From Polyangia bacterium (lineage in GTDB: Bacteria > Myxococcota_A > Polyangia > Polyangiales > Polyangiaceae): a stretch of DNA of 48,838 nt. A program made the position numbers and the translations under genes. The stretch spans positions 1 through 48,838 of the forward strand of contig JAUHZF010000023.1 of NCBI GenBank assembly GCA_030426145.1, written 5' to 3'. The notes under the pieces were generated by a model that was given only the letters and a program-made list of their open reading frames with translations, made no database searches and had not been told where the DNA came from. Below are positions 34,047 through 43,222 of the stretch, in pieces; the first letter of the stretch is position 1, and every line of letters begins with the position of its first letter.

Positions 34047-34559
34047 ATGAATCAGCGCAAGATCAGCAAGGCCCTCTCGTTCGTTCTCCTGCCGGCCGTC
34101 GGTGGTGTTCTCTTCGCCGCCGGTGTCGCCCCGAGCCCCGCTCACGCGCAGAGCGTCGCGCCGGAGGGAGTGGAGCTGGTGTCATCCCTCGAAGGGTTCG
34201 GCGACCAGGGTGCGACGGAGCTCGCCGCTTGCCAGAACGTCAACATCCGGGTGAAGAACAACAAGTCCGTCAAGATCAAGGTGCTCAAGATGGAGTACAA
34301 GAGCATCGAAGACGGCAAGTGGCGCAGCGAGAGCCTACCCAATGAGGTCATCCCGGCTGGCCAGACTGAAACCGTAAAGAGTGGAGCCGCGCTCGAGCGC
34401 ATCGAAGGCCACCGCATGAAGTCGATCCGTCTTCACTACAAGAAGTGGTGCGGCGGGAAGTGGTCGGTGACCTACAAGACGACCGACTCCACCTTCGACA
34501 GCGCGAAGTGCGTCTACGGCAAGACCTACCGAATCGACACGTCGGGCGGCGGCTGCTGA
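34047..34559 (+). CDS. Secreted protein of unknown function
   Basis: A 170-residue protein. The ATG follows AAGGAAG, and the signal peptide ends SPAHA-QS near residue 35. The mature part is basic and beta-rich, with four cysteines (LAACQNVNI, KWCGGKW, SAKCVYG, SGGGC) and the pattern VKNNKSVKIKVLKMEYKS, which suggests a small beta-sandwich. No family is recognised. The in-frame extension back to 33939 has no signal features and is rejected. Its end overlaps the convergent TPR kinase by 34 bp. Confidence 0.8.
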   Translation: MNQRKISKALSFVLLPAVGGVLFAAGVAPSPAHAQSVAPEGVELVSSLEGFGDQGATELAACQNVNIRVKNNKSVKIKVLKMEYKSIEDGKWRSESLPNEVIPAGQTETVKSGAALERIEGHRMKSIRLHYKKWCGGKWSVTYKTTDSTFDSAKCVYGKTYRIDTSGGGC

Positions 34560-37189
34560 CCCGGATGCGCCTTCAACCAGGCGGAAATGTCGGCGACGAG
34601 CCCCTCCCGGGGCTCACTCGCCTTCTCGAGGCGGGTGAGGGCGTCCTCGGCCAACTCTCGGGAGCGCCTGGCATCGCGGTCCGCGATGGCTTGCGCAAGG
34701 AGCCAGGCCGTCTCGGCACGGTAGACCTCACTGTTGTCACGCGCCATGACCAGATCGAAGGCGCGCTCCAACGGATCGATGGCCGTTGAAGCCCGGCCGG
34801 ACTCGATCGCAATGCGGCCCAACCCTCGCAGAGGATAGGCGAGCAGCGGATGATTCTTGCCGAGGGCTTCCTCCCAATTGTCGAGGGCTTGCTGGTAGTG
34901 GCCTTCGGCCTCGTCACGCCGGCCCAGCTCGATGAGGGCGTCAGCGAGATTGTTGTGCGAATGGCCCAGGGACGGATGACCGGGCCGCAGCACGGACTTC
35001 TTGAGGTCGAGCGCTTTGCGGTGATGCTCGACCGAGCGCGCGTAGTCCTTGGTCGACCAGTAGAGGTTGCCGATGCTGTTGAGGAGCTTGCTCACGTGAG
35101 GATGTCGCTCGCCTACACGAGCCAGCATGATCGCCTTGGCCTCGGTAAGTTGGGCCAGCGCTTCTTCGTGGTGGCCGAGCCGACGAAGGGCGGCACCGAG
35201 ATTGGTGCGCACCTTGGCCACGCGGAGAGCGCGCGCTCCGTGGGCCGTCAACGCCAGTTCGAGCGCAGCTTCGTAGCCCTTTCGAGCTTCGTCGATCGCG
35301 CCCTCGGCCCAATGAAGATTGGCGCGGGTGGTGAGTCGGACGGACTCCATCCCGGGCGCGCGGCCAGCGCGCTCGACGGCTGGCTCGGCGAGCCACGCCC
35401 ATCGCTCACCTCCTACGGGTTCGTGTTTGCCCTTGCCCACCAGATCCGTCGCTTCAATCGCCGCCCACGCGGTGACCTCATCGTGGCCATGGGCCAAGGC
35501 CAAGGCGAAGGCGGATCGAAGACTGGACTCCGCGTCTTCGAGCGCCCCCTCGGCCTGCTGAAGGCGACCGAGCTCGAGCTGCACCTCAGCACGAAGGGGC
35601 CCGAAGCCCAGCTCGTCGGCTCGCTTGGCGAGCGCCCGGGCCCGGGGCAACGCGTTCGCAGTCCGACCTGCAGCCCCAGCTTGCACCACCCCGTCGAGTT
35701 CGCGACGCACATCCCCAACCTCGGCGCGCAGCGCAGGAGACTCGGGTATCAGCTGCCCCGCTTCGAGCGCAGCGACGTCGGCGCAAACCGCCACCGGCAC
35801 CAGGTCTTCCGTGGCCTGGACGGCCCTCTCCACCACGGCGGGGTCGGCATCGACCAGGACGTCGGTGAGACCTTCGAGCTGCGAGCGTCGCCGCGCGAGG
35901 CAGCCCATCCTCAGGTCGAGAACGCGCGGAGATTGGGTACCGTGGACTCGCGTCGCCTCGCAGGCGGTTCGATGCATTTGGGACCAGTCGTCGGCGAAAG
36001 CATCGAGATGTTGCGCGACCGTGGAAAAGGCGTCGGGTGCGTATGGCAACGACGTCGCCGCGAAGGCCTCCTGCGCGGCTTGCTTGCGCTCCGGGTTCCA
36101 CACGCCAACCAGGTGCGCGTCGCTCGGACCACAGACTTCAGGCTGGGCCGCATGCGCTACGGCCACCAACCCCGCGGCCGCGAGGCCCAACAACATGGCT
36201 CCTATCGCCATGCCGCGGTTGCGGCGCTGCCGTGCCCTCTCCAGCGCCTCGAGCAGCGCCACCATGCTCTCGTGGCGTCGTTCGGGTTCGACGGAGAGCC
36301 CCTGCTCCACCACGCGTCGCAAGGCCGCTGGAATCCCCGTACCCGGCGGCGGTTTCCTGATGTTGCCACCGCGCACCGCGGCCGACAGTGTCTCGAGGTC
36401 GTCACCGGGAAAGGGGCGATGTCCGTACAGAGCCTCGTAGAGTGCGACGCAGAAGCTGAACTGGTCGCTCAGCTCTGTGGGCGCGCCTCCTTCGAAGACC
36501 TCTGGCGCCATGTAGGCCGGCGTGCCGGTGATGGTTCCCGTGTGCGTGAGTTGAAGCGTCTCCGATGTCTCTTGGGCGTGCGACGTGTCCGCCTCTCCCA
36601 GTTGCGCGAGCCCGAAGTCTGCGACCCGAACCTCCCCGGTGTTCGTGATCAGCACGTTGGCCGGCTTGAAGTCGCAATGGACGAGCTCGGCTTCGTGCGC
36701 AGCGGCCAGTCCCCGTCCGGCCTGAAGGAAGACATCGACCACGTCGGTCCACCGTGGGGTCGCGTCCATCCACGCCCGGAGCGTGTCGCCTTCGACGAAC
36801 TCCATGGCCACGAAGAGTCGATCCCCATCGGTGCCGAGTTGGTAAACACGTACGACGTTGGGGTGCTGCAGGCGGCCCATCGCCCTGGCTTCATGCCGGC
36901 TACGATCGCGGCTGCCTTCGCCGTGCAGAACCTTGATCGCGACCCTGCGATCGAGCTCTGGGTCGTAACCGGCGTACACGATGCCGGAGGTCCCTTCGCC
37001 GATCCGCTTGAGAACCACGAAGCGACCGAGTCGCATGGGCTCGCCGCCAAAGAGGCGATGGCGAACCGTGCGCATCACCCGGTCTGCTTCGGGATCGGCG
37101 TCGACGTTTCCGGCCGCGCGCAGGTCCCCCGCGGGGGATGACGCATCGTCGGTTTCGACTACCATCGGTGCGCAGCCTAACATCGACAT
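34526..37189 (-). CDS. Ser/Thr kinase with TPR domain
   Basis: An 887-residue kinase. The domain spans about 53-325 with GEGTSGIVY, Lys86, HCDFKPAN (171-178) and DFG (191-193); the usual HRD Arg is Cys, so this is a non-RD kinase. A membrane helix follows at about 333-354 (AIGAMLLGLAAAGLVAVA), then a long helical region with clear TPR repeats from about 560 (for example ARKGYEAALELAL, HVSKLLNSIGNLY, GHSHNNLADALIELG). Such kinases are frequent in myxobacteria. The longest start overlaps the sigma-factor ATG; an inner ATG at 37165 is possible. Protein interaction through the TPRs is likely; the ligand is unknown. Confidence 0.93.
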   Translation of the reverse strand: MSMLGCAPMVVETDDASSPAGDLRAAGNVDADPEADRVMRTVRHRLFGGEPMRLGRFVVLKRIGEGTSGIVYAGYDPELDRRVAIKVLHGEGSRDRSRHEARAMGRLQHPNVVRVYQLGTDGDRLFVAMEFVEGDTLRAWMDATPRWTDVVDVFLQAGRGLAAAHEAELVHCDFKPANVLITNTGEVRVADFGLAQLGEADTSHAQETSETLQLTHTGTITGTPAYMAPEVFEGGAPTELSDQFSFCVALYEALYGHRPFPGDDLETLSAAVRGGNIRKPPPGTGIPAALRRVVEQGLSVEPERRHESMVALLEALERARQRRNRGMAIGAMLLGLAAAGLVAVAHAAQPEVCGPSDAHLVGVWNPERKQAAQEAFAATSLPYAPDAFSTVAQHLDAFADDWSQMHRTACEATRVHGTQSPRVLDLRMGCLARRRSQLEGLTDVLVDADPAVVERAVQATEDLVPVAVCADVAALEAGQLIPESPALRAEVGDVRRELDGVVQAGAAGRTANALPRARALAKRADELGFGPLRAEVQLELGRLQQAEGALEDAESSLRSAFALALAHGHDEVTAWAAIEATDLVGKGKHEPVGGERWAWLAEPAVERAGRAPGMESVRLTTRANLHWAEGAIDEARKGYEAALELALTAHGARALRVAKVRTNLGAALRRLGHHEEALAQLTEAKAIMLARVGERHPHVSKLLNSIGNLYWSTKDYARSVEHHRKALDLKKSVLRPGHPSLGHSHNNLADALIELGRRDEAEGHYQQALDNWEEALGKNHPLLAYPLRGLGRIAIESGRASTAIDPLERAFDLVMARDNSEVYRAETAWLLAQAIADRDARRSRELAEDALTRLEKASEPREGLVADISAWLKAHPGQQPPPDVSIR

Positions 37190-37808
37190 GAATTCCGATG
37201 TCCAACTCCTCGAAGCCTGGCGCCAAGGCGACCTGAGTGCAGGTGACCGCCTTTTTCAACGTCACTTCAAAAGCCTTTATCGATTCTTCGCAAACAAGGT
37301 CGACGATGGGGTCGAGGACCTCATCCAGCGCACCTTGCTCACGTGCGTGGAACGACGGGACCACGTGCGTGAGGACGCGAAGTTTCGCGCCTATCTGTTC
37401 GCCGTGGCCCGCAACGAGCTCTACGCCCGGTTTCGGGGCTTGCGACGCGAGCGGAGCACTTCGGACATCACCGAACTGAGCATCGCCGACCTGAGTGACT
37501 CGGCCGGAACGATGGTCGGCAAACGACAGGAGCACCGGATTCTGCTTCGGGCGCTTCGTTCGCTGCCCCTGGGACTCCAAGTCCTCATCGAGCTCCACTA
37601 CTGGGAGGGGATGAGTACCAGCGAGCTCGGCACTTGTTTCGAGCTCCCGGTCGGGACCGTGAAGAGCCGCCTTCGTTTGGCGCGCGTCAAGCTCGCGGAG
37701 GCCATCGACCGTACCTCGACGTCCGCTGAGCTCCTAGCGAGCACGAAGGACAATCTGGAGCGATGGGTCGCCGAGGTTCGAGACCTCGAACCTGGCGCCA
37801 AGGGCTGA
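37188..37808 (+). CDS. ECF-type RNA polymerase sigma factor
   Basis: A 206-residue sigma-70-family factor. Region 2 is at about 20-95 (LFQRHFKSLYRFFANKV, EDLIQRTLLTCVERRD, FRAYLFAVARNEL) and region 4 at about 122-175 (LRSLPLGLQVLIELHYWEGM, ELPVGTVKSRLRLARVKL). There is no anti-sigma gene; instead a divergent TPR kinase starts at the same point, recalling ECF groups controlled by Ser/Thr kinases. No ribosome site precedes the ATG, and upstream in-frame sequence is the shadow of the kinase gene. Confidence 0.9.
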   Translation: MNSDVQLLEAWRQGDLSAGDRLFQRHFKSLYRFFANKVDDGVEDLIQRTLLTCVERRDHVREDAKFRAYLFAVARNELYARFRGLRRERSTSDITELSIADLSDSAGTMVGKRQEHRILLRALRSLPLGLQVLIELHYWEGMSTSELGTCFELPVGTVKSRLRLARVKLAEAIDRTSTSAELLASTKDNLERWVAEVRDLEPGAKG

Positions 37809-38040
37809 CCTCCAGGGGGCGTCATTGCCTCTCCTCCGGCGTCACGTTCCTGCTCTCGATGATCCAGGGGAAGCTTCGACGCTCTTCAGGGAGGCGCAGC
37901 GGAACCGATGAGCTTCTTCATGGGGGATTCCTGCACGCCCTGCTCTCACATCATCATCGCCGGCGAGAACCTCCAGAAGATGCTCGAGGCGGCGACTTGG
38001 TGAACACGCCTACCCGTCTGCGAAGTTACGAGCTCGACCG

Positions 38041-38700
38041 ATGAGGAAGCGCCTCAGACCCATTGACCTGCGAAGTCCAACCGTGACCCTTCCACGTTGT
38101 GGCCCAGCCCTGTTGGCGCGTAGCGCTCTACTCTCCTTCGGGCTGGTGCTCGCTGGGTGTGATGGATGTTCGGGCCCCCAGGCCTCGAGCCAGGACCCGA
38201 CGGACGTCGAGGTCTCACTCGAGGGCCTGCCACGAGGGTGCGCGCCGTCGGCGCTCACGACGCGTGAGACACCGGGCTTCGTGGCCGAACCCAATGTCGC
38301 GGAGCCGGCTTGGCGTCTTGAAGCGGTGGGCAGCGTGACGTCAGCCAGACTCGTCGGCGCCGGGCTCGTGCGCACAGTCGTCCTGTCCACCGCCGGGAGC
38401 TTTAGCAGCCAAGTCGAGCAGACCTTCCACGACGGCGAGGGTCAGATTCTCCTCTTCCTGTCTTCGGGGAGCGGGGAAGTCGCCGTGGGCGCCTATCCTC
38501 TCCGGGAAGGCCCTCAACCAACGGGGTTCGTGACCCTCAACTACGGGAGTGGCCGCTACATGAACGTGAGCACCGAACCCGACTTCCACCCCCGCGGTGA
38601 GATCGTGGTGGAACGCATCATCGACGGCGTAGCCTGTGGTCGCTTCGACGTTCAGAACGACAAAGCGCATTTCGCGGGGACCTTTGCCGCGAAGATGTGA
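38041..38700 (+). CDS. Predicted lipoprotein, function unknown
   Basis: A 219-residue protein with a long basic N-terminus before a lipobox (SFGLVLAGC at about 32-40), followed by DGCSG and a linker. The body is beta-rich (SGSGEVAVGAYPL, GRYMNVSTEPDFHPRGEI) and ends GRFDVQNDKAHFAGTFAAKM, as in small secreted beta proteins of myxobacteria. No family is recognised. The start could be slightly downstream. A 31-codon frame with CTPCSH (37908-38003) lies just before it. Confidence 0.72.
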   Translation: MRKRLRPIDLRSPTVTLPRCGPALLARSALLSFGLVLAGCDGCSGPQASSQDPTDVEVSLEGLPRGCAPSALTTRETPGFVAEPNVAEPAWRLEAVGSVTSARLVGAGLVRTVVLSTAGSFSSQVEQTFHDGEGQILLFLSSGSGEVAVGAYPLREGPQPTGFVTLNYGSGRYMNVSTEPDFHPRGEIVVERIIDGVACGRFDVQNDKAHFAGTFAAKM

Positions 38701-38757
38701 GAGTAGGCTCTCTCCACCCGAGGGCTCCACGGCCGCGGGGCAGCCAAGGAGAGCATG

Positions 38758-38911
38758 GCGCTCTGGAATCCGGTAGCCCAGGCATAGAACCGAGAACGAG
38801 AACGCCCACGAGGTCGAGCACGAGAACGAGAACGCCCCGCCCACCCACCTCATCCGAACGGCCTTCGCCTTATGGGGAACAGGGCGCGCTCTGGATCCGG
38901 TAGACCCGGCC
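38758..38911. repeat. Intergenic repeat element with GAGAACGAGAACG units
   Basis: CGAGAACGAGAACGCC occurs at 38791-38806 and again at 38821-38836, a 30-bp period. Just before it, 38758-38776 (GCGCTCTGGAATCCGGTAG) is copied at 38886-38903 in the 3' end of the next gene with one base missing. The arrangement resembles an interspersed intergenic repeat, but copy number elsewhere cannot be judged here. Confidence 0.55.
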
Positions 38912-41900
38912 GTTGATGCCGGTGAACGAATCGCTGACTTGATTCCCGACGAAGGTGGCGTTCGGGCTCGTCCCGTAGACGACATCCACCGTGGTGATGC
39001 AGCCCGGCACGTCGAAGGTGAAGTCGGCTGGCTGGTTCCACGAGTTGGTGGCGATCGCGTAGTAGACGCCGTTGGCGCCCGCCATGCTCACGTTCAGCGT
39101 CGCATAGGCGTCGGCGCCATCCGGGAGCGCCATGTCGTCCCGGTCGCTCAAACTGTTGCCATTGACGATGAGAGGGAGATAGTCGTCAGCCGGCACGGTT
39201 TGAACCGCGCCATTGCTCGTGTAGCTCGGCGTCCACCGCAGCGACGGTCGAAGCGACGGCTTCATCTCGGACTTGATGAGGAAGAGGGCACGCGCATAGG
39301 CATCCCACACGCTGGGGTTCACGTCGCGGTAGGCGAGGTTGTAGATGTACACGCCCTCGGCGTGATGCATGCCCGCCCAGAAATCGTGTTGTGCCTCCTC
39401 GAGACTCATGTGCAGCACGCCCTCCTCCGACAGGTCGGGGGCGTGGAACACGAGGTGGTGTGGCGCCTGCTGCGCCAGCGACTGGTACACCGTCTCGACG
39501 TTCTCGCGCGCCTCGTGCGAGATGCGCGAGCGGTGGTAGGTCCAGATGCGATTCTGGTGGCCTTGGTCGCGCAGCGCGAGCCCCGTGTAGGCGCCAGCAA
39601 TGATGTGCTCGAACATTGGGCGAACCGCCTGAGTCGCGTCGAGGTTGACGTCCACCGTGAGGGGATAGAACGGGCCGACCACCCCATTGTCCGCATCACG
39701 GGCCACAGGTGACGATGGGGACAGCATCACAGAGTGCGGGTTGTAGGGGGCGAGCGCTGCCGAATAGGCTGGGTCGATGAGCGAGCCCACCAGGCCGAGG
39801 TTCGGCATGTAGGCGCCACCAGTGTAGGCCATCAACGTCCGCCGGTTTCCCGCTTCGCTCTGCACCAGTTCGCGCATGCGCCGACCCAGCCGTACATCCT
39901 CATCGACCCAGTATCGAACCTCGTCGAGGCCGCGCCACGCCACCACCGTGTCGTCGGTGTCGTAGGCGTCCACCGCGTTCATGAAGATGGCCGCGCGCTC
40001 GGCCCAGAAGTCAGTGAAGGCCTCCGACAGACCAGGGTGGGGATCAGGAAGCTGGGGGACCGTCACCGGCTGGCCTTCGACCCAGATGGTATCGGCCGCC
40101 TCACCGTACCAGGGGAGGGACGCCCAGACCTTCAGGCCCTTGTTGCGCGCAGCGTCGATGGACTGGGTCGCGATGGCGTAGTTGAGCCAGTTGAGGGCCG
40201 CGGCCTCGGTGGTACCGGCCGCGCCCGCGGCGAGGCCCGCGGTGTAGCTGACCACATCGGCCAGGTCTTCCACGCCCACGGTCTCACCTCCGAGGGCATA
40301 GGTGTAGTTGGCAACGTCGGCGTGGTTGGCCTCGATGATGATCGGAAACTCGGGTAGCTCGAGCTTCGCCGATGTGGTGCCGTGATCAGCCCCCGGCGGG
40401 TAGTCGGGCACGAAGTCAGTGGGGCAGATGTTGGCGTTGTAGTGCCAGACGTCGTGGTCGTCGTCGTCCTCGAAGTAGGGAGAGATGAACTCGTAGAAGT
40501 TCTCGGTGTCGTCGTTGATGGGGCGGTTGTAGAGGTTGCCGCCAATGGTGTTGGGGGACCCCTTTGTGACCGGCGTGCCGGGCTTACAGTTGTCGGTGAG
40601 CTTCGAATTCGGGTCCGACGGCTCCACCGGGCTCTGTTCATCGTTGGGGCCGTAGTTGTCGATGATCCCGGCGCAGTAGGCGCCTTCGATGAAGACGGAG
40701 CGGGCTAGGGAGCCAATGGTGCATGCGTCCCACGCGATGCCGACGTGCTGCGACTGAAGCAGTACGCTGTAGATGAGGAGGCCCTCGTTGTTGTTTTCAT
40801 GCACCCACTCGCTTCGAATGCCGTGGTAGGTGTAGTGGCCGACCACGACGTTGTGCACGATCATGTTCGACGCCTCCTGGAAGTAGAGGCCGGCGTTTCG
40901 TACCGGCTTCATGTTCCCAAAGGAGGTCAGCGTTTCGGGGCCAAAGCCCGCGAAGTCGATGTCGACGTTGGTGACCGTGCCCCCGTCATTGCTCTGCTCG
41001 TCTTCGTTGACGCCGAGGTTGATGCCGCCGCAGCGGGTGTCTCGCACCCGAATGCGGTCTAGGTCGGCATGTGCGACCTCGTCGAGGATGATCGCGCTTT
41101 CGCTGTCGCAGTAGTAGTTGGGCGACGGGACGGCGTGGTTTGCCGAGCCACCGGCCTCTCCTGCCGGGCGAGCCACGTGGGCGACGTCGAGGTCTTCGAG
41201 CACGACACTGTTGGCGATGCTGAGCCTGAATCCAGAGACGTGAGTGTCGCGCGACACCAATCTCCGAAGGGTGAAACCCGTCGGGGCGTTGGAAGAGATC
41301 GCGTGGTCGATCCAATCGTGGCCGTAGAAGAAAGAGTCCTCGATGAGGGTGTCACTGACATGAAATTGACCGGCGAAGAGGATCGCCGAGTTGGACGCAT
41401 CGCCATGTACGCGGCCGGGGTCTTCGATGCTCATGTCGAAGGTGACCCCGTGGATTTCCGTGCTGCCTGCGCCACCGTTTTGATCGAGGAGTTGCCAACC
41501 GAAACGCACCACGGCGGCGCCGACATGCCGGGCCCAAATCTTGTGGGCGGCGTTGACGTTGACGTTGATACTTCCGGTGTAGTCGTAGACGCCATCCTCG
41601 AGCACGATCGTGGTCGGGGTTGTGTTCCTGAGTGCCGTGGCGAGGTCGCAGGTCTCCAGCGGGGGTTGGGCGTTGCAGATACCGTCCTGCAGGGGGACGA
41701 CGACGACGTCCGGGTTGGTCGGTGCGACGTAGGGCGCGGGCTTCTGCGGTCCATCTACCTCGACGTGGAAGCGGGGCTCGTGCTCGGCCTCACACTTGTA
41801 TTCACTGCGGTTGAGGTCGAAGAAGAGCGGGCCGCCGTAGAAGAGGTGGGTGGCTCCTCCGGGGGTGCAATCCGTGCCGAACAGGTTCTCGACCACGAGG

Positions 41901-43033
41901 TCGTCTTGTTCGTCTTGGTCGTCATCCCTCATCGTGATGGCGTGGCCAAACCCTTCCCCGTAGGCCTCCGAGCTCCCGACCTCCGGCAGCGATTCGTCGA
42001 GCCTTACCGCGACGGACGACGTGTTGAGTCCATCCATGACGACGAATACGGCTCCGCTCGATGCGACCGCACCGTCCACCCCTGGGGCCCCGATCGCGAG
42101 CCGGGGAGGGTAGTGGGGGCCGGCAAGCCGGCCCGAGGCGAGGCTGTAGCCGAAACGGTCCCCCGACGTCCTCGAGCCGTCGATGGTGCTCAGGTTGCGG
42201 TGGAAGAGCACATCGTTCTGACCCGTCAAGCCGGTGGCCGCGCCGCGTAGCACGTGCACGACACCCACTTGCGATACCGAGCCCCAATGCTCGAAGGGCG
42301 CACCCACGCCGAGGTCGTCGTAGCCATCGAGGTCGAAATCGTCGGCGACGAGGGCGTGTCCAAACCCGTCCCCGCCCTCGTAGGTGCCCCACACACCATC
42401 CTGTCCCTGCTGCATGCGGTGGGCGGACGAGGTCTGCAGTCCGTTGCTGGAGCCGTAGACGAGGTAGATCGCACCCCCATAGGTCTGGGCCGAGCCGGCG
42501 ATCCCGGGCATGCCAATCGCGAGGTCGTCGTAACCATCGCCGTTGAAGTCGCCTGTCGCGAGAGCGTAGCCGAAGCGACCCTCTGTCGTGCCTACCCCGG
42601 GGATGGCCCCGTCGCCGGGCCGCAGGACCAACTCGGGGGTATGGTGAGGGACCTCACCTCGCGTGTGCGTCGGGTAGATGAGGACCCGACCCGAACGATA
42701 GGTGCTCGCCGACTCGTCGAACTCCCAGTCCCCCACCGCGTAGTCGATGAAGCCGTCGCCATTGAAGTCGCCGCGTGCGGAATACTCGTTGCCCACGACG
42801 GGGATCGTCTGAAACGCCACCATGGCGTCGAGCTCCGAGAGCGTCGTCACCGACGCGGAGCGCGCCTGAGACAGCGGTGGGACAGGAGGGTCGGCGGGTT
42901 CGGGCGCACAAGCCGTGGAGACGACGGCGAGCACGATGAGGCCGGTGCGTCGCAACGTCTCGAGGCATGCACGGCGAGGGAGGGGGCATGGCTGCATGCA
43001 GGGCACGGCTGCAACAGATATGCCGTCGGGCAA
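38870..43033 (-). CDS. Giant mosaic surface lipoprotein (propeller, beta-helix, barrel-like)
   Basis: A 1387-residue exported protein. Signal and lipobox: LIVLAVVSTAC at about 32-42 (an ATG at 42997 is a plausible alternative start). Residues about 75-420 are FG-GAP repeats with Asp-rich calcium loops (GDFNGDGFIDYAVGD, GDFNGDGYDDLAIG, DFDLDGYDDLGVG). Residues about 440-850 are a right-handed beta-helix (LEDGVYDYTGSINV, SDTLIEDSFFYGHD, NAGLYFQEASNMIVHNVVVG). Residues about 880-1250 look like an alpha/beta barrel of glycoside-hydrolase style (LKVWASLPWYGE, DDTVVAWRGLDEVRYW), and the last about 100 residues are a beta-sandwich. Polysaccharide binding or cleavage is the best guess. No catalytic pair could be assigned with confidence. 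Confidence 0.85.
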   Translation of the reverse strand: MPDGISVAAVPCMQPCPLPRRACLETLRRTGLIVLAVVSTACAPEPADPPVPPLSQARSASVTTLSELDAMVAFQTIPVVGNEYSARGDFNGDGFIDYAVGDWEFDESASTYRSGRVLIYPTHTRGEVPHHTPELVLRPGDGAIPGVGTTEGRFGYALATGDFNGDGYDDLAIGMPGIAGSAQTYGGAIYLVYGSSNGLQTSSAHRMQQGQDGVWGTYEGGDGFGHALVADDFDLDGYDDLGVGAPFEHWGSVSQVGVVHVLRGAATGLTGQNDVLFHRNLSTIDGSRTSGDRFGYSLASGRLAGPHYPPRLAIGAPGVDGAVASSGAVFVVMDGLNTSSVAVRLDESLPEVGSSEAYGEGFGHAITMRDDDQDEQDDLVVENLFGTDCTPGGATHLFYGGPLFFDLNRSEYKCEAEHEPRFHVEVDGPQKPAPYVAPTNPDVVVVPLQDGICNAQPPLETCDLATALRNTTPTTIVLEDGVYDYTGSINVNVNAAHKIWARHVGAAVVRFGWQLLDQNGGAGSTEIHGVTFDMSIEDPGRVHGDASNSAILFAGQFHVSDTLIEDSFFYGHDWIDHAISSNAPTGFTLRRLVSRDTHVSGFRLSIANSVVLEDLDVAHVARPAGEAGGSANHAVPSPNYYCDSESAIILDEVAHADLDRIRVRDTRCGGINLGVNEDEQSNDGGTVTNVDIDFAGFGPETLTSFGNMKPVRNAGLYFQEASNMIVHNVVVGHYTYHGIRSEWVHENNNEGLLIYSVLLQSQHVGIAWDACTIGSLARSVFIEGAYCAGIIDNYGPNDEQSPVEPSDPNSKLTDNCKPGTPVTKGSPNTIGGNLYNRPINDDTENFYEFISPYFEDDDDHDVWHYNANICPTDFVPDYPPGADHGTTSAKLELPEFPIIIEANHADVANYTYALGGETVGVEDLADVVSYTAGLAAGAAGTTEAAALNWLNYAIATQSIDAARNKGLKVWASLPWYGEAADTIWVEGQPVTVPQLPDPHPGLSEAFTDFWAERAAIFMNAVDAYDTDDTVVAWRGLDEVRYWVDEDVRLGRRMRELVQSEAGNRRTLMAYTGGAYMPNLGLVGSLIDPAYSAALAPYNPHSVMLSPSSPVARDADNGVVGPFYPLTVDVNLDATQAVRPMFEHIIAGAYTGLALRDQGHQNRIWTYHRSRISHEARENVETVYQSLAQQAPHHLVFHAPDLSEEGVLHMSLEEAQHDFWAGMHHAEGVYIYNLAYRDVNPSVWDAYARALFLIKSEMKPSLRPSLRWTPSYTSNGAVQTVPADDYLPLIVNGNSLSDRDDMALPDGADAYATLNVSMAGANGVYYAIATNSWNQPADFTFDVPGCITTVDVVYGTSPNATFVGNQVSDSFTGINGRVYRIQSAPCSP

Positions 43034-43098
43034 TACAGGCGCAGTGATGGTCGCGGCGAGCTTGCTCGTTACCCAGAGGTCGCATCGAGCCTGTCTTC

Positions 43099-43114
43099 GA
43101 CACCTCGAGGTGTC
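43099..43114. repeat. Perfect palindrome after the kinase operon
   Basis: GACACCTCGAGGTGTC is a perfect 16-bp palindrome 12 bp beyond the last small frame of the minus-strand operon and upstream of the mosaic lipoprotein gene. It could be a terminator stem without T-run or an operator for the gene at 38870-43033. Confidence 0.3.
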
Positions 43115-43125
43115 TAGCTCTAGCT

Positions 43126-43221
43126 TCAGCGACGCATCGCACTCCAGATCCGCTCGCGGAGCTCGGCCTTGCCGGCGAGGACTTCGGCCGGACCCAGGGC
43201 GTCGTGGTCGTGGCGCGCCAT
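43126..43221 (-). CDS. 31-residue coupled ORF, possible fragment of a cyclo-ligase-like gene
   Basis: The ATG lies one base after the stop of the preceding gene (TGAGATG), a strong coupling signal. The peptide MARHDHDALGPAEVLAGKAE continues LRERIWSAMRR and then stops. The KAELRERIWSAM style recalls the N-terminus of 5-formyl-THF cyclo-ligase-like proteins, so it may be the remaining 5' piece of a truncated gene; it could also be a genuine small protein. Confidence 0.35.
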   Translation of the reverse strand: MARHDHDALGPAEVLAGKAELRERIWSAMRR

Positions 43222-43222
43222 C

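Noticed and set aside
37908..38003. 31-codon frame with CTPCSH
   Set aside because: Interesting Cys pair and protein-like C-terminus, but there is no clear ribosome site or known relative; kept only as a note.
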